The notes below the pieces were generated by a model. The model was not told the origin of the DNA and made no database searches. It saw only the letters and a program-made list of their open reading frames with translations. From Vibrio panuliri (GTDB lineage: Bacteria > Pseudomonadota > Gammaproteobacteria > Enterobacterales > Vibrionaceae): a DNA stretch of 64,000 nucleotides. This document shows, one piece after another, positions 1-8,631 of the stretch (position 1 is its first letter; each line of letters opens with the position of its first letter). The stretch lies in contig NZ_AP019655.1 in NCBI RefSeq assembly GCF_009938205.1, forward strand, positions 1,178,001 to 1,242,000, written 5' to 3'. Made by a program: the position numbers and the translations under genes.

Positions 1-126
1 CTTCTTACCGTAGTCCTTGTGCTGCCTGCACTCGGATAGAAGCACCCCTGCTGCAAAACTAGTCGCACTTTTACCTTTTTGAGTGTAATCAAACGTTACT
101 AGCAGGCATTTTTTATTCTTACTCAT
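1..126 (-). CDS. Partial CDS, unrecognised, 3' part beyond the window
   Basis: A minus-strand ATG at 126 opens a frame that stays open to the window edge, giving 42 visible residues. It begins MSKNKK, then has a hydrophobic LLVTFDY strand, a GKSATS stretch and an AAGVLLSECRQH helix. The short GKS is not a full Walker A motif. I do not recognise the family. It is co-oriented with the CHAT operon, 93 bp downstream of the toxin-like gene, so it could be a further member. The frame being open to the edge is seen; reality and function are inferred. Confidence 0.5.
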   Translation of the reverse strand, partial: MSKNKKCLLVTFDYTQKGKSATSFAAGVLLSECRQHKDYGKK

Positions 127-219
127 AACTAAATCCATAGTCCTATCTATGCAACAACCACAAAGCTATACAACTCACTTTTTTAAGCTTCGCACTCTCA
201 TAACCAACTAATAACAATA

Positions 220-540
220 TTAAAAATGCTTAAAATGTTGCTCATATCCTTGTCGTCGACAAAGCTTGAAAGTAAGTCGTTTGTTCCCTTTAGATAGGAT
301 TAAGCGAAAGCTACGCCCAATTCTGAATCGAATCAGGGATGGATTAGATCTAATGTTTTTACCGCCTAGCACAGTAAATGGCGTACCGAGAGCAATTGAG
401 TTCACTACACTCAATGTTTTTTGACGAGTCGAGTTTGGCAGATCGCGCCAGATTTTTTTATCTACAAGACAGATACAGTCATAGTTTGATCTGGTCAGAT
501 CAGGACTGCTTTGTTGGTATTTGAATACAATATTTCGCAT
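220..540 (-). CDS. RelE/ParE-fold toxin-like protein, no adjacent antitoxin
   Basis: This 106-aa protein has the layout of the RelE/ParE superfamily. An N-terminal helical part (IWRDLPNSTRQKTL) is followed by a beta-rich part with RFRIGRSFRLIL and a C-terminal Arg-rich strand ending RRQGYEQHF. Such proteins are mRNA interferases or gyrase inhibitors. It is a little longer than usual (about 85 to 100 aa). No antitoxin-sized gene lies on either side, which is odd for a type II toxin. It is the fourth gene after the TPR-CHAT gene, separated from the 194-aa gene by a hairpin that overlaps its ribosome-binding region. Function as a toxin is inferred from fold pattern only; it could be a non-toxic family member. 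Confidence 0.6.
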   Translation of the reverse strand: MRNIVFKYQQSSPDLTRSNYDCICLVDKKIWRDLPNSTRQKTLSVVNSIALGTPFTVLGGKNIRSNPSLIRFRIGRSFRLILSKGNKRLTFKLCRRQGYEQHFKHF

Positions 541-541
541 T

Positions 542-572
542 TAGACGTACCTTTTTTGTGTTGGTACGTCTA
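542..572 (-). promoter_or_regulatory. Perfect 10-bp inverted repeat just upstream of the toxin-like gene
   Basis: TAGACGTACC at 542-551 and GGTACGTCTA at 563-572 form a perfect stem with an 11-nt loop. On the minus strand the stem ends two bases before the ATG at 540. The only Shine-Dalgarno-like AAGG lies at the loop/stem junction. It may be an operator for autoregulation, a weak terminator after the 194-aa gene, or a structure that hides the ribosome site. The repeat is seen; the role is inferred. Confidence 0.55.
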
Positions 573-602
573 TACGCATAGAAAAATGATTTTTTTCGCT
601 TT

Positions 603-1187
603 TTATTTCAACAAAGGCAACAAGATCACATAACCCACTGATTTTGAATGATTTAAACTTGCAGTTAGATCATCATTTATCACATCACCATCTATAAATG
701 TGAGTATTACAGCTCCTTCATCAGGTGAAAACTCCCACTTATCATCAGAAGTTATCCAACCTTCTAAGTCCTCGTACCTATAGTGTATTTGAATCTGTGA
801 TTCGGCGTTGAACGATACCGTTTGCTCACCTTGAATATCAATTAACTGCTGATTTCCCCACTCGACGGTGATCAAAAGTGGTTCCTTTACCTCGTCCTTC
901 TCATTTAACGATAAAACTAAATCACCTAATAGATCACCATCACGCATCAGGGATACTATTGGAGAATTTATAGACTGTTTAACAAAGCACTTTGCTTGCT
1001 GATAATAGCGCACAAAATGTGGCCATTTGGCAGCAAAATAGCAAAACTGATCAAGATGCTCTCTACGCCTAACAGCTTCACTCCAGACTCGTTCACGCTC
1101 TGGATCTTTAATCAGTTCCTTCCAGTCATCAGTATTGCTGTTTCGACCTTGAACCATCTCATCCAATGAAAGTTTATCTAACGGCAC
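603..1187 (-). CDS. Unrecognised 194-aa protein of the CHAT operon
   Basis: The start is a GTG at 1187 with a strong GGAGG six bases upstream. It overlaps the end of the 309-aa gene by 14 bp, which implies translational coupling. The N-terminal third is helical and charged, including a Trp/Tyr-rich segment (FAAKWPHFVRYYQQ). The rest looks like a beta-rich domain with alternating hydrophobic strands (PLLITVEW, IQIHYRYEDL, AVILTFIDGD). There is no signal peptide, membrane segment or catalytic motif that I know. By position it may be a partner or substrate of the CHAT protease; that is inference. Confidence 0.8.
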   Translation of the reverse strand: MPLDKLSLDEMVQGRNSNTDDWKELIKDPERERVWSEAVRRREHLDQFCYFAAKWPHFVRYYQQAKCFVKQSINSPIVSLMRDGDLLGDLVLSLNEKDEVKEPLLITVEWGNQQLIDIQGEQTVSFNAESQIQIHYRYEDLEGWITSDDKWEFSPDEGAVILTFIDGDVINDDLTASLNHSKSVGYVILLPLLK

Positions 1188-2103
1188 TTTCTGCCTCCTT
1201 CTTCGTTTGAGATTTGAGCGCGATGAGCTTATCTTTTAGCTCATCAATATTTGGATAATCTTTGCTCTTAATTTTATATTGATCCAATAGAGTCGTATTT
1301 CCTACAGATTTAAACAGTGCTAGGCATAAAGAGCTTGGTTCATCACTGTGTACCCTACAAAAGTAGTCAATGATTTTTGTAACAACCGATCTAACTTCAC
1401 TAGTTGTATTATGAGACTCCCTCTCGTTTTTCTTCGCAGTGTACTGCGGCTTGTTTTCCCCTTTTGTTAAGTATTTACTCTTGTACAAACGAAAACCTGG
1501 GATTTTCGACTCGATATCAAGGTACACACATAGATACCTAAATGAGGAATCCACTTTGTATCTGGTAGTACTTTTGTCAATACATCCCTCAAATTTGGAT
1601 TCAATGGGAGGCTCTACTTGGCCTAGTTCATCCAACAACTTCTTATTGGCCTGAAACCAAAAATAGACCATATTTGCTGCTACTAACTGGCTATAAATGC
1701 CAAGGCATTTCGAGAGCTGATCTAAATCTGTAACAAAAGTCCCACGGTCTGTTTGATTATCAACTATATCAACCTCATCATGTCCAAGTTGCTGTAGTCT
1801 AGCGAAAACTACCCCTGACTTAAGTTTGCACCAGTAATCTATTTGACTGAACAACTTGATATCACGCGGTATACCGTTAGGTAGCTTTTCGTTTTCAAAA
1901 CCATCAGATAAAAACATATCAATTATCCGAACTACTGCATTAGCCTGACTACCAAATGTCAAGGATACCTTTCGCTCATCAAATACCTCCAATGCCTCAT
2001 ACAAGACCAACTCAATACATGGTCTATGCTGTTCAAGATACTGCTTGCGACCTTCAACGCTCCAGTCAGTTATTGGGAATAAATCATCAAACACGTCAAA
2101 CAT
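1174..2103 (-). CDS. Unrecognised 309-aa protein of the CHAT operon
   Basis: The ATG at 2103 lies inside the last codons of the TPR-CHAT gene (8-bp overlap) and the gene runs into the 194-aa gene (14-bp overlap), so the three are one transcription unit. The protein looks mostly helical and soluble. An N-terminal part (residues about 1-160) has long amphipathic helices. A Lys-rich polar linker around residues 215-235 precedes a small helical C-terminal domain. There is no signal peptide, zinc-binding or nucleotide-binding motif. I do not recognise the family. The two-domain layout with an exposed linker would suit a protease substrate, but nothing in the sequence proves this. Confidence 0.8.
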   Translation of the reverse strand: MFDVFDDLFPITDWSVEGRKQYLEQHRPCIELVLYEALEVFDERKVSLTFGSQANAVVRIIDMFLSDGFENEKLPNGIPRDIKLFSQIDYWCKLKSGVVFARLQQLGHDEVDIVDNQTDRGTFVTDLDQLSKCLGIYSQLVAANMVYFWFQANKKLLDELGQVEPPIESKFEGCIDKSTTRYKVDSSFRYLCVYLDIESKIPGFRLYKSKYLTKGENKPQYTAKKNERESHNTTSEVRSVVTKIIDYFCRVHSDEPSSLCLALFKSVGNTTLLDQYKIKSKDYPNIDELKDKLIALKSQTKKEAESAVR

Positions 2104-4789
2104 AATTTATAAATCCAGATTTTAATTTTTGTTTGGCTAAACTGCTCTTTAGCTGATTTACTTCATCAACCGTGAGATCTACTTTATCTAAATAAACAGC
2201 TTGATTTATCTGTTCTGCAATGCCACAAAACCTTAAACCAGCCCAAGAAGAAGGGTGAAGGAATAACCTCTCGGCTCGTTTTAACTCATCCTCATTCCGC
2301 GATTCTTTTGTCTTCATTGGCCCCAACAGCCCAGCCAAATTTTCATTACAACCTAGGGTATTTAGATATGGCGATAGTCCAAGCTCTCGCATTTTGTTTA
2401 GTTCAACCTCAGCTCCGTGTGAAACCCACCAGCGTTGAGCTGCGAGTAGAGCTTTTGAAGGTGAATAACCACTATTTAGAAGTTGGTCATAGTGAGATTT
2501 GATATGTGCTGTAACAATATCAGGTAAAGCCCACAATGAACCGATTGAGCTAACAGCACCCCACTCTATCATCCGCATATCGAAACCAAATGCTTCATTA
2601 ACAGGGATAGAGAAGACACTCAAAGGAATATTACTACCGCTTTGACAAGCCCAAAACTCAACGCGCTCCATTCCAGCGACTTGGTTAACCAGTTCTAAGT
2701 CATTCATGTCGAAGTGTTTCGTTTTCAGATAAGGCCTATTAGGAAGTTCATGTGCACAATGGCCATAATAGGATATGACTTCACTGGTACGAACCACTTC
2801 AACAAAGTCATCTTTTTGAACATCAGTCATGAGACCTGAAGCGTGTTTGTTCGCTACATTGTGAAAACGTGTTTCACCGCCATTGATACATTTAGAACCA
2901 TTACGCTTATTAAAGTGCGTCACATGGTTACAAAGATATAGAACTGTTGGAAGCCAATTGATCTCATCAACCAATGTATAAAGTTCTTCACCCTCAATTC
3001 CAGTAGCCGCCCACGGTATCTGAGAGGCAAAAAACGACGACAGCAAACCAATACGTTTACATCCTTCAGGTAAGATCTGGCTCCAATCAACGAAATCTAG
3101 AGGCCAATGTTCATCTATGCCTGACTCCCCTCGTATGAACTCAGCGAGATGATTGACTAACCCATCAGGCATTTCAACTGTATGTCCCTTAACGATAAGT
3201 TCACCGTTAATCGACTCTACAACTAAAATAAGCGCATCACTAAACCCTGACTCTATATCTATCCGCACAATAGTCAGGTCATCAATCGCTCGCAACGCCT
3301 TCTCAAAATGAGATAAATCTATGACAAAATCACTACCTCGATACTCTAAGAAGCTAGGCTCTAATCGATAAATAAGGTTTTCTATTTTCTGGAAGTCCTC
3401 GAAACAATATCTCGCTTGCTTTCGTATATACTCGATTGGTTCTATATCATCTAAAGCACCAGAAACAACTTCAGCAAACTTACTCGCATTATAAAAGACT
3501 GTATTTTGATTGAGTTCTTCTAACACTGACGGTCGCTTCGAGCTTTCATAACACTCTTGAATTATGGGACGTAGTTCTTCTTCTTTTATATGTTCTAGCA
3601 TAAGTGCTAGTTCGTTTAAATTGTAATAAGAAGCACCTAACTGAAGAAAATCATTCCATAAAGTACCAGCAAGTTCTGTTGATGGTAGTTGCCAATGCTT
3701 ATTGGCACTTTCACAGAAGCGTAATGCACTACAATTCTCAAGAAATGTTAATGCATCTTTAGTATCGTTCTGTAAAACTTGAATACGCGCTAGGCCTGAG
3801 CAAATCCTTTGTACCAAAGATGCCAAGTAGTCAGCTTCGGGATCGCTTTGACAGGAGCGACGATTGTTCATTAGTTCAGCTTGCTTTCTCTTTAATGCCA
3901 ATACATTTTCTTCACTTGGATTATCGCTTGCCTTCTCAACAAGATATGTAACTTGTAATTCGGGATCGGAAAGATCACCTGTTGGACTAATTGACATAAT
4001 CTTTAGAGGATCGATTCCAAAGTGCGGTGCAATATCTAAAATGGTTTTGCATAAATCTTTGTGTTGTTGAGAATCGGAGAAATGCATCAATCTTGCGTAA
4101 CTCAGTCCTAGAGCTTGCTCTGGAGCCATGACATTCATAAACGATGGTAAATCGTAGTTCCGATAGGCTAAGTACAATTTCACAGAAAGCGCTTGCGATT
4201 CACATGCCTTCTGATTAAGTCCTTGATCAAAAAGCACACTCGCAAGATTGAAGTATATAATTGATAGTTGACCATCCTTAATTGCCTGAGGAACCTCACT
4301 ACTCTTCAATAAATCAATTGCTTGAACATGCAGTGATTTGGCTTTTTCTAAGCAGTGAACATCTTGTTCAGGCCAAAGATATTCATTTGCAGCCCTACGA
4401 TAAGTTACTGCTAATTGCGAGAGACTAGAAGCGTACTTCTCTGGGATACGTTTCCTTTCAGGCGTATCTAACGCACGGTTAAAATACTGAATAGCCTTGT
4501 TTAAGTTATGGTAAGTTCCACCAGGTAATTCAGTGTGATATGAAAAGTGCAAAACGCCTAAATCGTGGCAGGTTGAAGCTCTCGCTAATGGCTCCTTATG
4601 AGCAAGCCTCAATGCTTTGGACAATAATTTTTCAGCTTTCGCGATCGATTTTGCATCTTTTGTCTTTAAAAATTGCTTAGCCGTTTCAGTCAAGTCGAAC
4701 CATTTTTTCGTGACACGAGTACGAAGCAATAAGTCTTGCGTGGCGCTGTATTCCATTGCATGCATAGCGTGCGTTGAAAAAGAAGTCAT
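2096..4789 (-). CDS. TPR-CHAT caspase-like protease
   Basis: This 897-aa protein has helical repeats of TPR type over roughly residues 25-240 (for example KAEKLLSKALRLAH and KAIQYFNRAL), a less clear middle, and a C-terminal CHAT domain at about 610-860. CHAT (caspase HetF-associated with TPRs) is a clan CD cysteine protease fold. The dyad appears intact: His677/His680 in YYGHCAHE and Cys715 in FWACQSG, followed by the expected GAVSSIGSLWALPD segment. TPR-CHAT proteins act in bacterial conflict systems; the type III-E Craspase protease is the best-known example. No CRISPR array or effector is nearby. AAGGAT upstream of the ATG supports the start. It heads an overlapping operon with two unknown genes and lies downstream of an ABC-3C system in a defence-rich region. 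Confidence 0.88.
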   Translation of the reverse strand: MTSFSTHAMHAMEYSATQDLLLRTRVTKKWFDLTETAKQFLKTKDAKSIAKAEKLLSKALRLAHKEPLARASTCHDLGVLHFSYHTELPGGTYHNLNKAIQYFNRALDTPERKRIPEKYASSLSQLAVTYRRAANEYLWPEQDVHCLEKAKSLHVQAIDLLKSSEVPQAIKDGQLSIIYFNLASVLFDQGLNQKACESQALSVKLYLAYRNYDLPSFMNVMAPEQALGLSYARLMHFSDSQQHKDLCKTILDIAPHFGIDPLKIMSISPTGDLSDPELQVTYLVEKASDNPSEENVLALKRKQAELMNNRRSCQSDPEADYLASLVQRICSGLARIQVLQNDTKDALTFLENCSALRFCESANKHWQLPSTELAGTLWNDFLQLGASYYNLNELALMLEHIKEEELRPIIQECYESSKRPSVLEELNQNTVFYNASKFAEVVSGALDDIEPIEYIRKQARYCFEDFQKIENLIYRLEPSFLEYRGSDFVIDLSHFEKALRAIDDLTIVRIDIESGFSDALILVVESINGELIVKGHTVEMPDGLVNHLAEFIRGESGIDEHWPLDFVDWSQILPEGCKRIGLLSSFFASQIPWAATGIEGEELYTLVDEINWLPTVLYLCNHVTHFNKRNGSKCINGGETRFHNVANKHASGLMTDVQKDDFVEVVRTSEVISYYGHCAHELPNRPYLKTKHFDMNDLELVNQVAGMERVEFWACQSGSNIPLSVFSIPVNEAFGFDMRMIEWGAVSSIGSLWALPDIVTAHIKSHYDQLLNSGYSPSKALLAAQRWWVSHGAEVELNKMRELGLSPYLNTLGCNENLAGLLGPMKTKESRNEDELKRAERLFLHPSSWAGLRFCGIAEQINQAVYLDKVDLTVDEVNQLKSSLAKQKLKSGFINYV

Positions 4790-5053
4790 TTAATATCCTT
4801 ATTAATATTCTTTTAGCTTTCAGTTACTCTCTTCATCTAAATGTTTATCAGTATTGGAAGCTCAACTTGAGTAATTCCGAATTAACTATAGTGCTTTAAA
4901 GTGTCGACTGTAACGGTTCTGGACAATTCAGTGTTACGATTTCTGGTGAATGTCGGACTCTCAGATAAATTTTGCTAGGGCAAAAAAGAAAGGTCTGACC
5001 CCGAGCATTGTTAGCATTTATTTATTTCATAGGTATCATTAGCAGTTAATATT
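4790..5053. other. Intergenic region upstream of the CHAT operon
   Basis: This AT-rich stretch should hold the promoter of the CHAT operon. I see no convincing gene. A short GGTCTGACCCC motif at 4992-5002 resembles arms of REP-like elements but has no partner here. Confidence 0.4.
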
Positions 5054-5079
5054 AAGGTCAAACATTGCTGTTTGACCTT
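5054..5079 (-). terminator. Stem-loop after the ABC-3C operon
   Basis: AAGGTCAAACA (5054-5064) and TGTTTGACCTT (5069-5079) form a perfect 11-bp stem with a 4-nt loop, starting eight bases beyond the reconstructed stop of the ABC ATPase at 5087. The following tract on the minus strand is A/T-rich but not a clean U-run, so termination is likely but not certain. Confidence 0.6.
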
Positions 5080-5086
5080 GGCAAAA

Positions 5087-7037
5087 TCATATCAACTTTT
5101 GACCATTTGAAGACCATCTGTATCTAACATATTGTTCAAACTCAGGTTCATCTGCATGTTCTAAAACTATAATCTGTGGTTTAAATCCAATTTTTGGGTC
5201 TCTTTCAAGTTCATTTAAAAACCGCTCAAAAACCTTGAATATATTTATTACTTGTTTAATATTCTCATCAACTTCTTCCTCACCCCATAACTCTTTTTTT
5301 TATTATTAAAAAAATCTTTCTTGTTACTTTTGGAAAATATACCTGACTAGGTTGGTCTAGAAATAACATTGCTGGTATTACAGAGTTTGAGCTTGACGTT
5401 AGTTTTAATATTGACAAGAAAACCGCTAGATGACAAGCTAGCCAGTTTGCACCACTACCCATTTCTGATAGTAGTATTTCTTGTCTTTTAAAGTAATAAG
5501 CGAATGTAAAATCTTCTGTTTTGAATTTCATTTCACCATTTCGTAAATCATCTTCAAAATCTAAGTCTTTTTAAGCTCATTCATTGTCTCATTGATAAGC
5601 GCATTAGCCTCAGAAAATTTATGTTCAAGACCATAACCTCGAATCAGTCCGATACAGGTTTTTAACTCCTCTTTCATAGCTGAAAGATCGTGGTTAGTTT
5701 TTTCTAACTTTTGCCCTTCAATAAAGAACTCTAAGGTGTTCTCTATTCTTCCACGGATATTATTTAGTGAGTCCCTTATATCTAGATTATTTTTAACTCT
5801 AAATAATTTTCTTAATTGCCTAATTTCATTCTCTATATTAGCTACGACCTGTTTTTGCTTGTCTCGCTTTAAAAGTAATGAGTTAAGAGACTTAGAGCTG
5901 TCCTGTTTGTAACTACCAATTCGGGAGAGTTCATCAAGAAGTAACGTTCTAGATCGCTTAACCTCTTCCACTTTAGAAGCAACACTGGTTAGTGCTGTGC
6001 TGCATAACGGACAATTAACACTGTTTTTAGATGTAGACTCATCTTGCGATACTTCTGCAAGGCGTACCATCGAGTTGGAGTAACCTATTGACTCCTCCTC
6101 GTTTTCCTTAATGAGGCTTATTAATTGATTACATTCATATAAATACGTTAGCTCTTTATCTTTTGCTTTCTCTAAGGCATTTAGCTGCTTATTGAAATCA
6201 ACATTTTGTTCTGCATTCAACGGTACAGAAGGCAGATTTCTCGCTAAATATTTCAGCTTTTCCAGTGATGCATTTTCATCCAAAAATTTAAGATTTAAAA
6301 TCCTATAATACTGCCTAATTGGTAAAAGTAATTTTTCTCTTTTTTCTTGAATATCTAGCAGAGATTTCTTTTCTTCTGCTTCTATCTTTTTATTTGCTTT
6401 TCTAAATCTTCAGATCTTTTCTTCAATCTGTAGTATCTGCTATCAACCCAACCCATAAATATAGGAAACTGATCAATTACCGTTCTGCTTTTAATGAAGT
6501 TATCAAACCTATAAAACAAGCTATGTTTATTAGCTATTAAATTTTGATGCTGAAAGAATAGTGAAGTAGCATTCCGAATTGAAACTTTCCCTTTCTTAAG
6601 TTTATGATCGTCATCATCAGGCAATGATGTGTCTTCAACCGATAATCCTAAGTGCTCTTCGAAGTCCTTTTGAACCTCTTGTCTGGTTCTAGTTTTTTGG
6701 ACTTAAAATAATTAGAGTTAATTTCATCCTCAATATTGAAACCAGCCGAATATTCAACAGAAAAATAACACTTTGTTGGTTGATTATTTGAGCGTCCAAT
6801 GATTATCTTTTTGCTGTTGTGTTCAAATATACAACAGAATATATCTGTGAAATCAGTAACTTTTCCCACAGGGATTGTAGAGCGCTTTGAAAACAAACAA
6901 AAATCTACAATCTCTATTAAAGCACTTTTACCTGTTTTAGAGTCACCTGTTATTATATTTAACCCTCGATCAAAGCCAAGACGTTTCAAATCACCATTAT
7001 GACCAATGAGAATTATATTTTTTAAAAAAGCTTTCAT
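5087..7037 (-). pseudogene. ABC-3C system ABC ATPase (DUF3732 type), frameshifted
   Basis: Joined across frames this encodes about 650 aa of an SMC/Rad50-like ABC ATPase with the DUF3732 pattern. Seen in order: Walker A (GDSKTGKS, residues 31-38), a coiled-coil middle with a Cys pair (CPLCS), the signature LLSEMGSGANW, Walker B with FLDQPSQVYFP, and a C-terminal VLEHADEPEFEQYVRYRW. The frame breaks near 6696 (A6), 6385 (A5) and 5568 (A5); in each, one extra A restores the expected protein. A fourth break near 5294-5301 (A8) needs one A fewer, or two separate -1 events around 5294-5320. Known ABC-3C ATPases work with a middle component and an effector, both encoded upstream with ATGA overlaps. 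Either the gene is decayed or these are homopolymer sequencing errors; I cannot tell which. Confidence 0.82.
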
Positions 7038-7513
7038 AAATTTGTGACCCTGGATTTAAGAAGAACATTAACATATCCTTCTTTCGCAAAAATGATACCT
7101 AAGTTATAAGATGCCTTTAGAAACTCTTTTTTATAGTCATTTGTTATTGATGATTTTTCTAAAGTACTTCCATTCAAAATAAAAGAATCAATTATAGTTT
7201 CACAAATTGAACTCAGATAGATTAGCCCATAATTTGTCACAGACTTTGAGTATTGAACTTTATCATTTATGAAAAACAATCTTTCTTTAATCTCATCATC
7301 TTTTAGAAATGCAGTTTGAAATGTACTACTAGCATTAGACCTACTCAACTTCCCCCTTAAAACATCATCCATAACAAAAGGAACAACAAGATAAATCAAC
7401 TCAAACTTTGCACCTCGCTCATCAACTCTCTTAGATCCTTCAACAAATGAGTATAGTATTTCAGCAATAAAAGAGGGAGAATACTTCAAATCTCTAATAA
7501 CCTGAGGATTCAT
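7034..7513 (-). CDS. ABC-3C system middle component
   Basis: This 159-aa, mainly helical protein has no catalytic motif. It overlaps the effector upstream (ATGA at 7513) and the ABC ATPase downstream (ATGA at 7034-7037). That position and size define the middle component of ABC three-component systems, thought to link the SMC-like ATPase to the effector. Features in the sequence fit the family: an N-terminal SPSFIAEILYSFVEG helix, a FVMDDVLRGKL segment and a helical C-terminus with GIIFAKEG. The assignment rests on context plus general resemblance. Confidence 0.75.
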   Translation of the reverse strand: MNPQVIRDLKYSPSFIAEILYSFVEGSKRVDERGAKFELIYLVVPFVMDDVLRGKLSRSNASSTFQTAFLKDDEIKERLFFINDKVQYSKSVTNYGLIYLSSICETIIDSFILNGSTLEKSSITNDYKKEFLKASYNLGIIFAKEGYVNVLLKSRVTNL

Positions 7514-8631
7514 CAGTCAACATCCTCTTCACTATATTTCCAAGTATAAGAGGTGTTATTAATAGCCTCATGTACTTTACCTCTCATGAAGTAAGGTTTC
7601 GTACCACTTACCTCAGGTACTTCTAACACCGAACTATTATGAAATTCAAAATATGCTTCACGAGCTGCCTTGTTAGATTTAGACGTGCCTAAATCTTCAT
7701 AATCTATCTCATAAGCATATTGTCTTTTATAGCCTGTAGCTTTCTCTACTGCATCTACTAAATAGTTATCAATAATTTCGGGCATAATGTCTGGTTTAAG
7801 ATCTACAAGGCTCTCTTCACTGTTTTTGGCTTTGAAGTAATCATTGAGGGCAACACCTCTATCCCTGCCTTTCAAACCTATATCTCTATATTCTAATAAA
7901 AACAAGTAACCGTCAGCATGCTGCTGCTCCGTGTCATACTCCGTGCGGTCTACAGGAAAAGGAATGCTATCTCCACTCCATCTATTAACTTGAAACTGAA
8001 AAGCATCATCAAAATCATTGATATTAACCTTCCAATGTCGGTGTTCTACGATTGCAATTTTATTAACGTATGAATAAACCCAATGGAAAATGCTTTCTCT
8101 GTATGGCTCTAACACGCACTTCAATTTACGAGCTTCCAATAAGCTCTTCCATTTCTCTTCTACATGCTCTTGAGATTGGTCAATTGTAAATCTAGACAAT
8201 ATGCTCAATAGCTCAGCATCCGATGCATCTTCAAAAATTTTGTCATAGAGCGGCTTAATCGAAGATGATGGTATGTGAGACTTTATGATGTCGAGTTTTT
8301 CATGAGCACTTCTTGTGTTCCAACCATGAAATATTGAGATCTCGGAAACGAAAGATGTCGTGTGTAATACAATTTGCTCAAACATAGATGAGTCTTCAAC
8401 CACCAAGTTCTTCAAAGTGTTCCAGAAATCTTTTGAGTTACTAGCTAAGTTATGCTCTTCTAGGTGGTGTTTTACCTCTGTGAATGTCTTACCATCATAG
8501 ACATCCCCAAAGCACTCTATCCAGATAGTCTCATTGGGTTTTGCATCAAAGCACTTCTCAATGGCGATTAAGACTTGGTAAACATAGCCTAAATACTTTG
8601 GTGTAGCGTTGTTGGCAAAACCTTCTGTCAT
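7513..8631 (-). CDS. ABC-3C system effector with PD-(D/E)xK nuclease-like N-terminus
   Basis: This is the first gene of the ABC-3C operon, 372 aa. The N-terminus (GYVYQVLIAIEKCF, then IWIECFGDVYDGKTFTEVKHH) matches DUF4297/Dnd-type restriction-nuclease folds: Glu39, Asp43 and the E52-x-K54 pair are the likely metal-binding and catalytic residues. The remaining 300 residues are the variable part that contacts the middle component, including a tract shared by ABC-3C C-terminal domains (WKVNINDFDDAFQFQVNRW). ABC-3C systems are proposed defence systems in which the ATPase licenses a toxic effector. The frame is intact although the ATPase partner is not, so its control is a question. Nuclease activity is inferred. 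Confidence 0.78.
   Translation of the reverse strand: MTEGFANNATPKYLGYVYQVLIAIEKCFDAKPNETIWIECFGDVYDGKTFTEVKHHLEEHNLASNSKDFWNTLKNLVVEDSSMFEQIVLHTTSFVSEISIFHGWNTRSAHEKLDIIKSHIPSSSIKPLYDKIFEDASDAELLSILSRFTIDQSQEHVEEKWKSLLEARKLKCVLEPYRESIFHWVYSYVNKIAIVEHRHWKVNINDFDDAFQFQVNRWSGDSIPFPVDRTEYDTEQQHADGYLFLLEYRDIGLKGRDRGVALNDYFKAKNSEESLVDLKPDIMPEIIDNYLVDAVEKATGYKRQYAYEIDYEDLGTSKSNKAAREAYFEFHNSSVLEVPEVSGTKPYFMRGKVHEAINNTSYTWKYSEEDVD

Noticed and set aside
4984..5002. GGTCTGACCCC motif resembling arms of REP-like repeats
   Set aside because: Only one copy is present and there is no nearby RAYT transposase or matching arm, so it may be chance.
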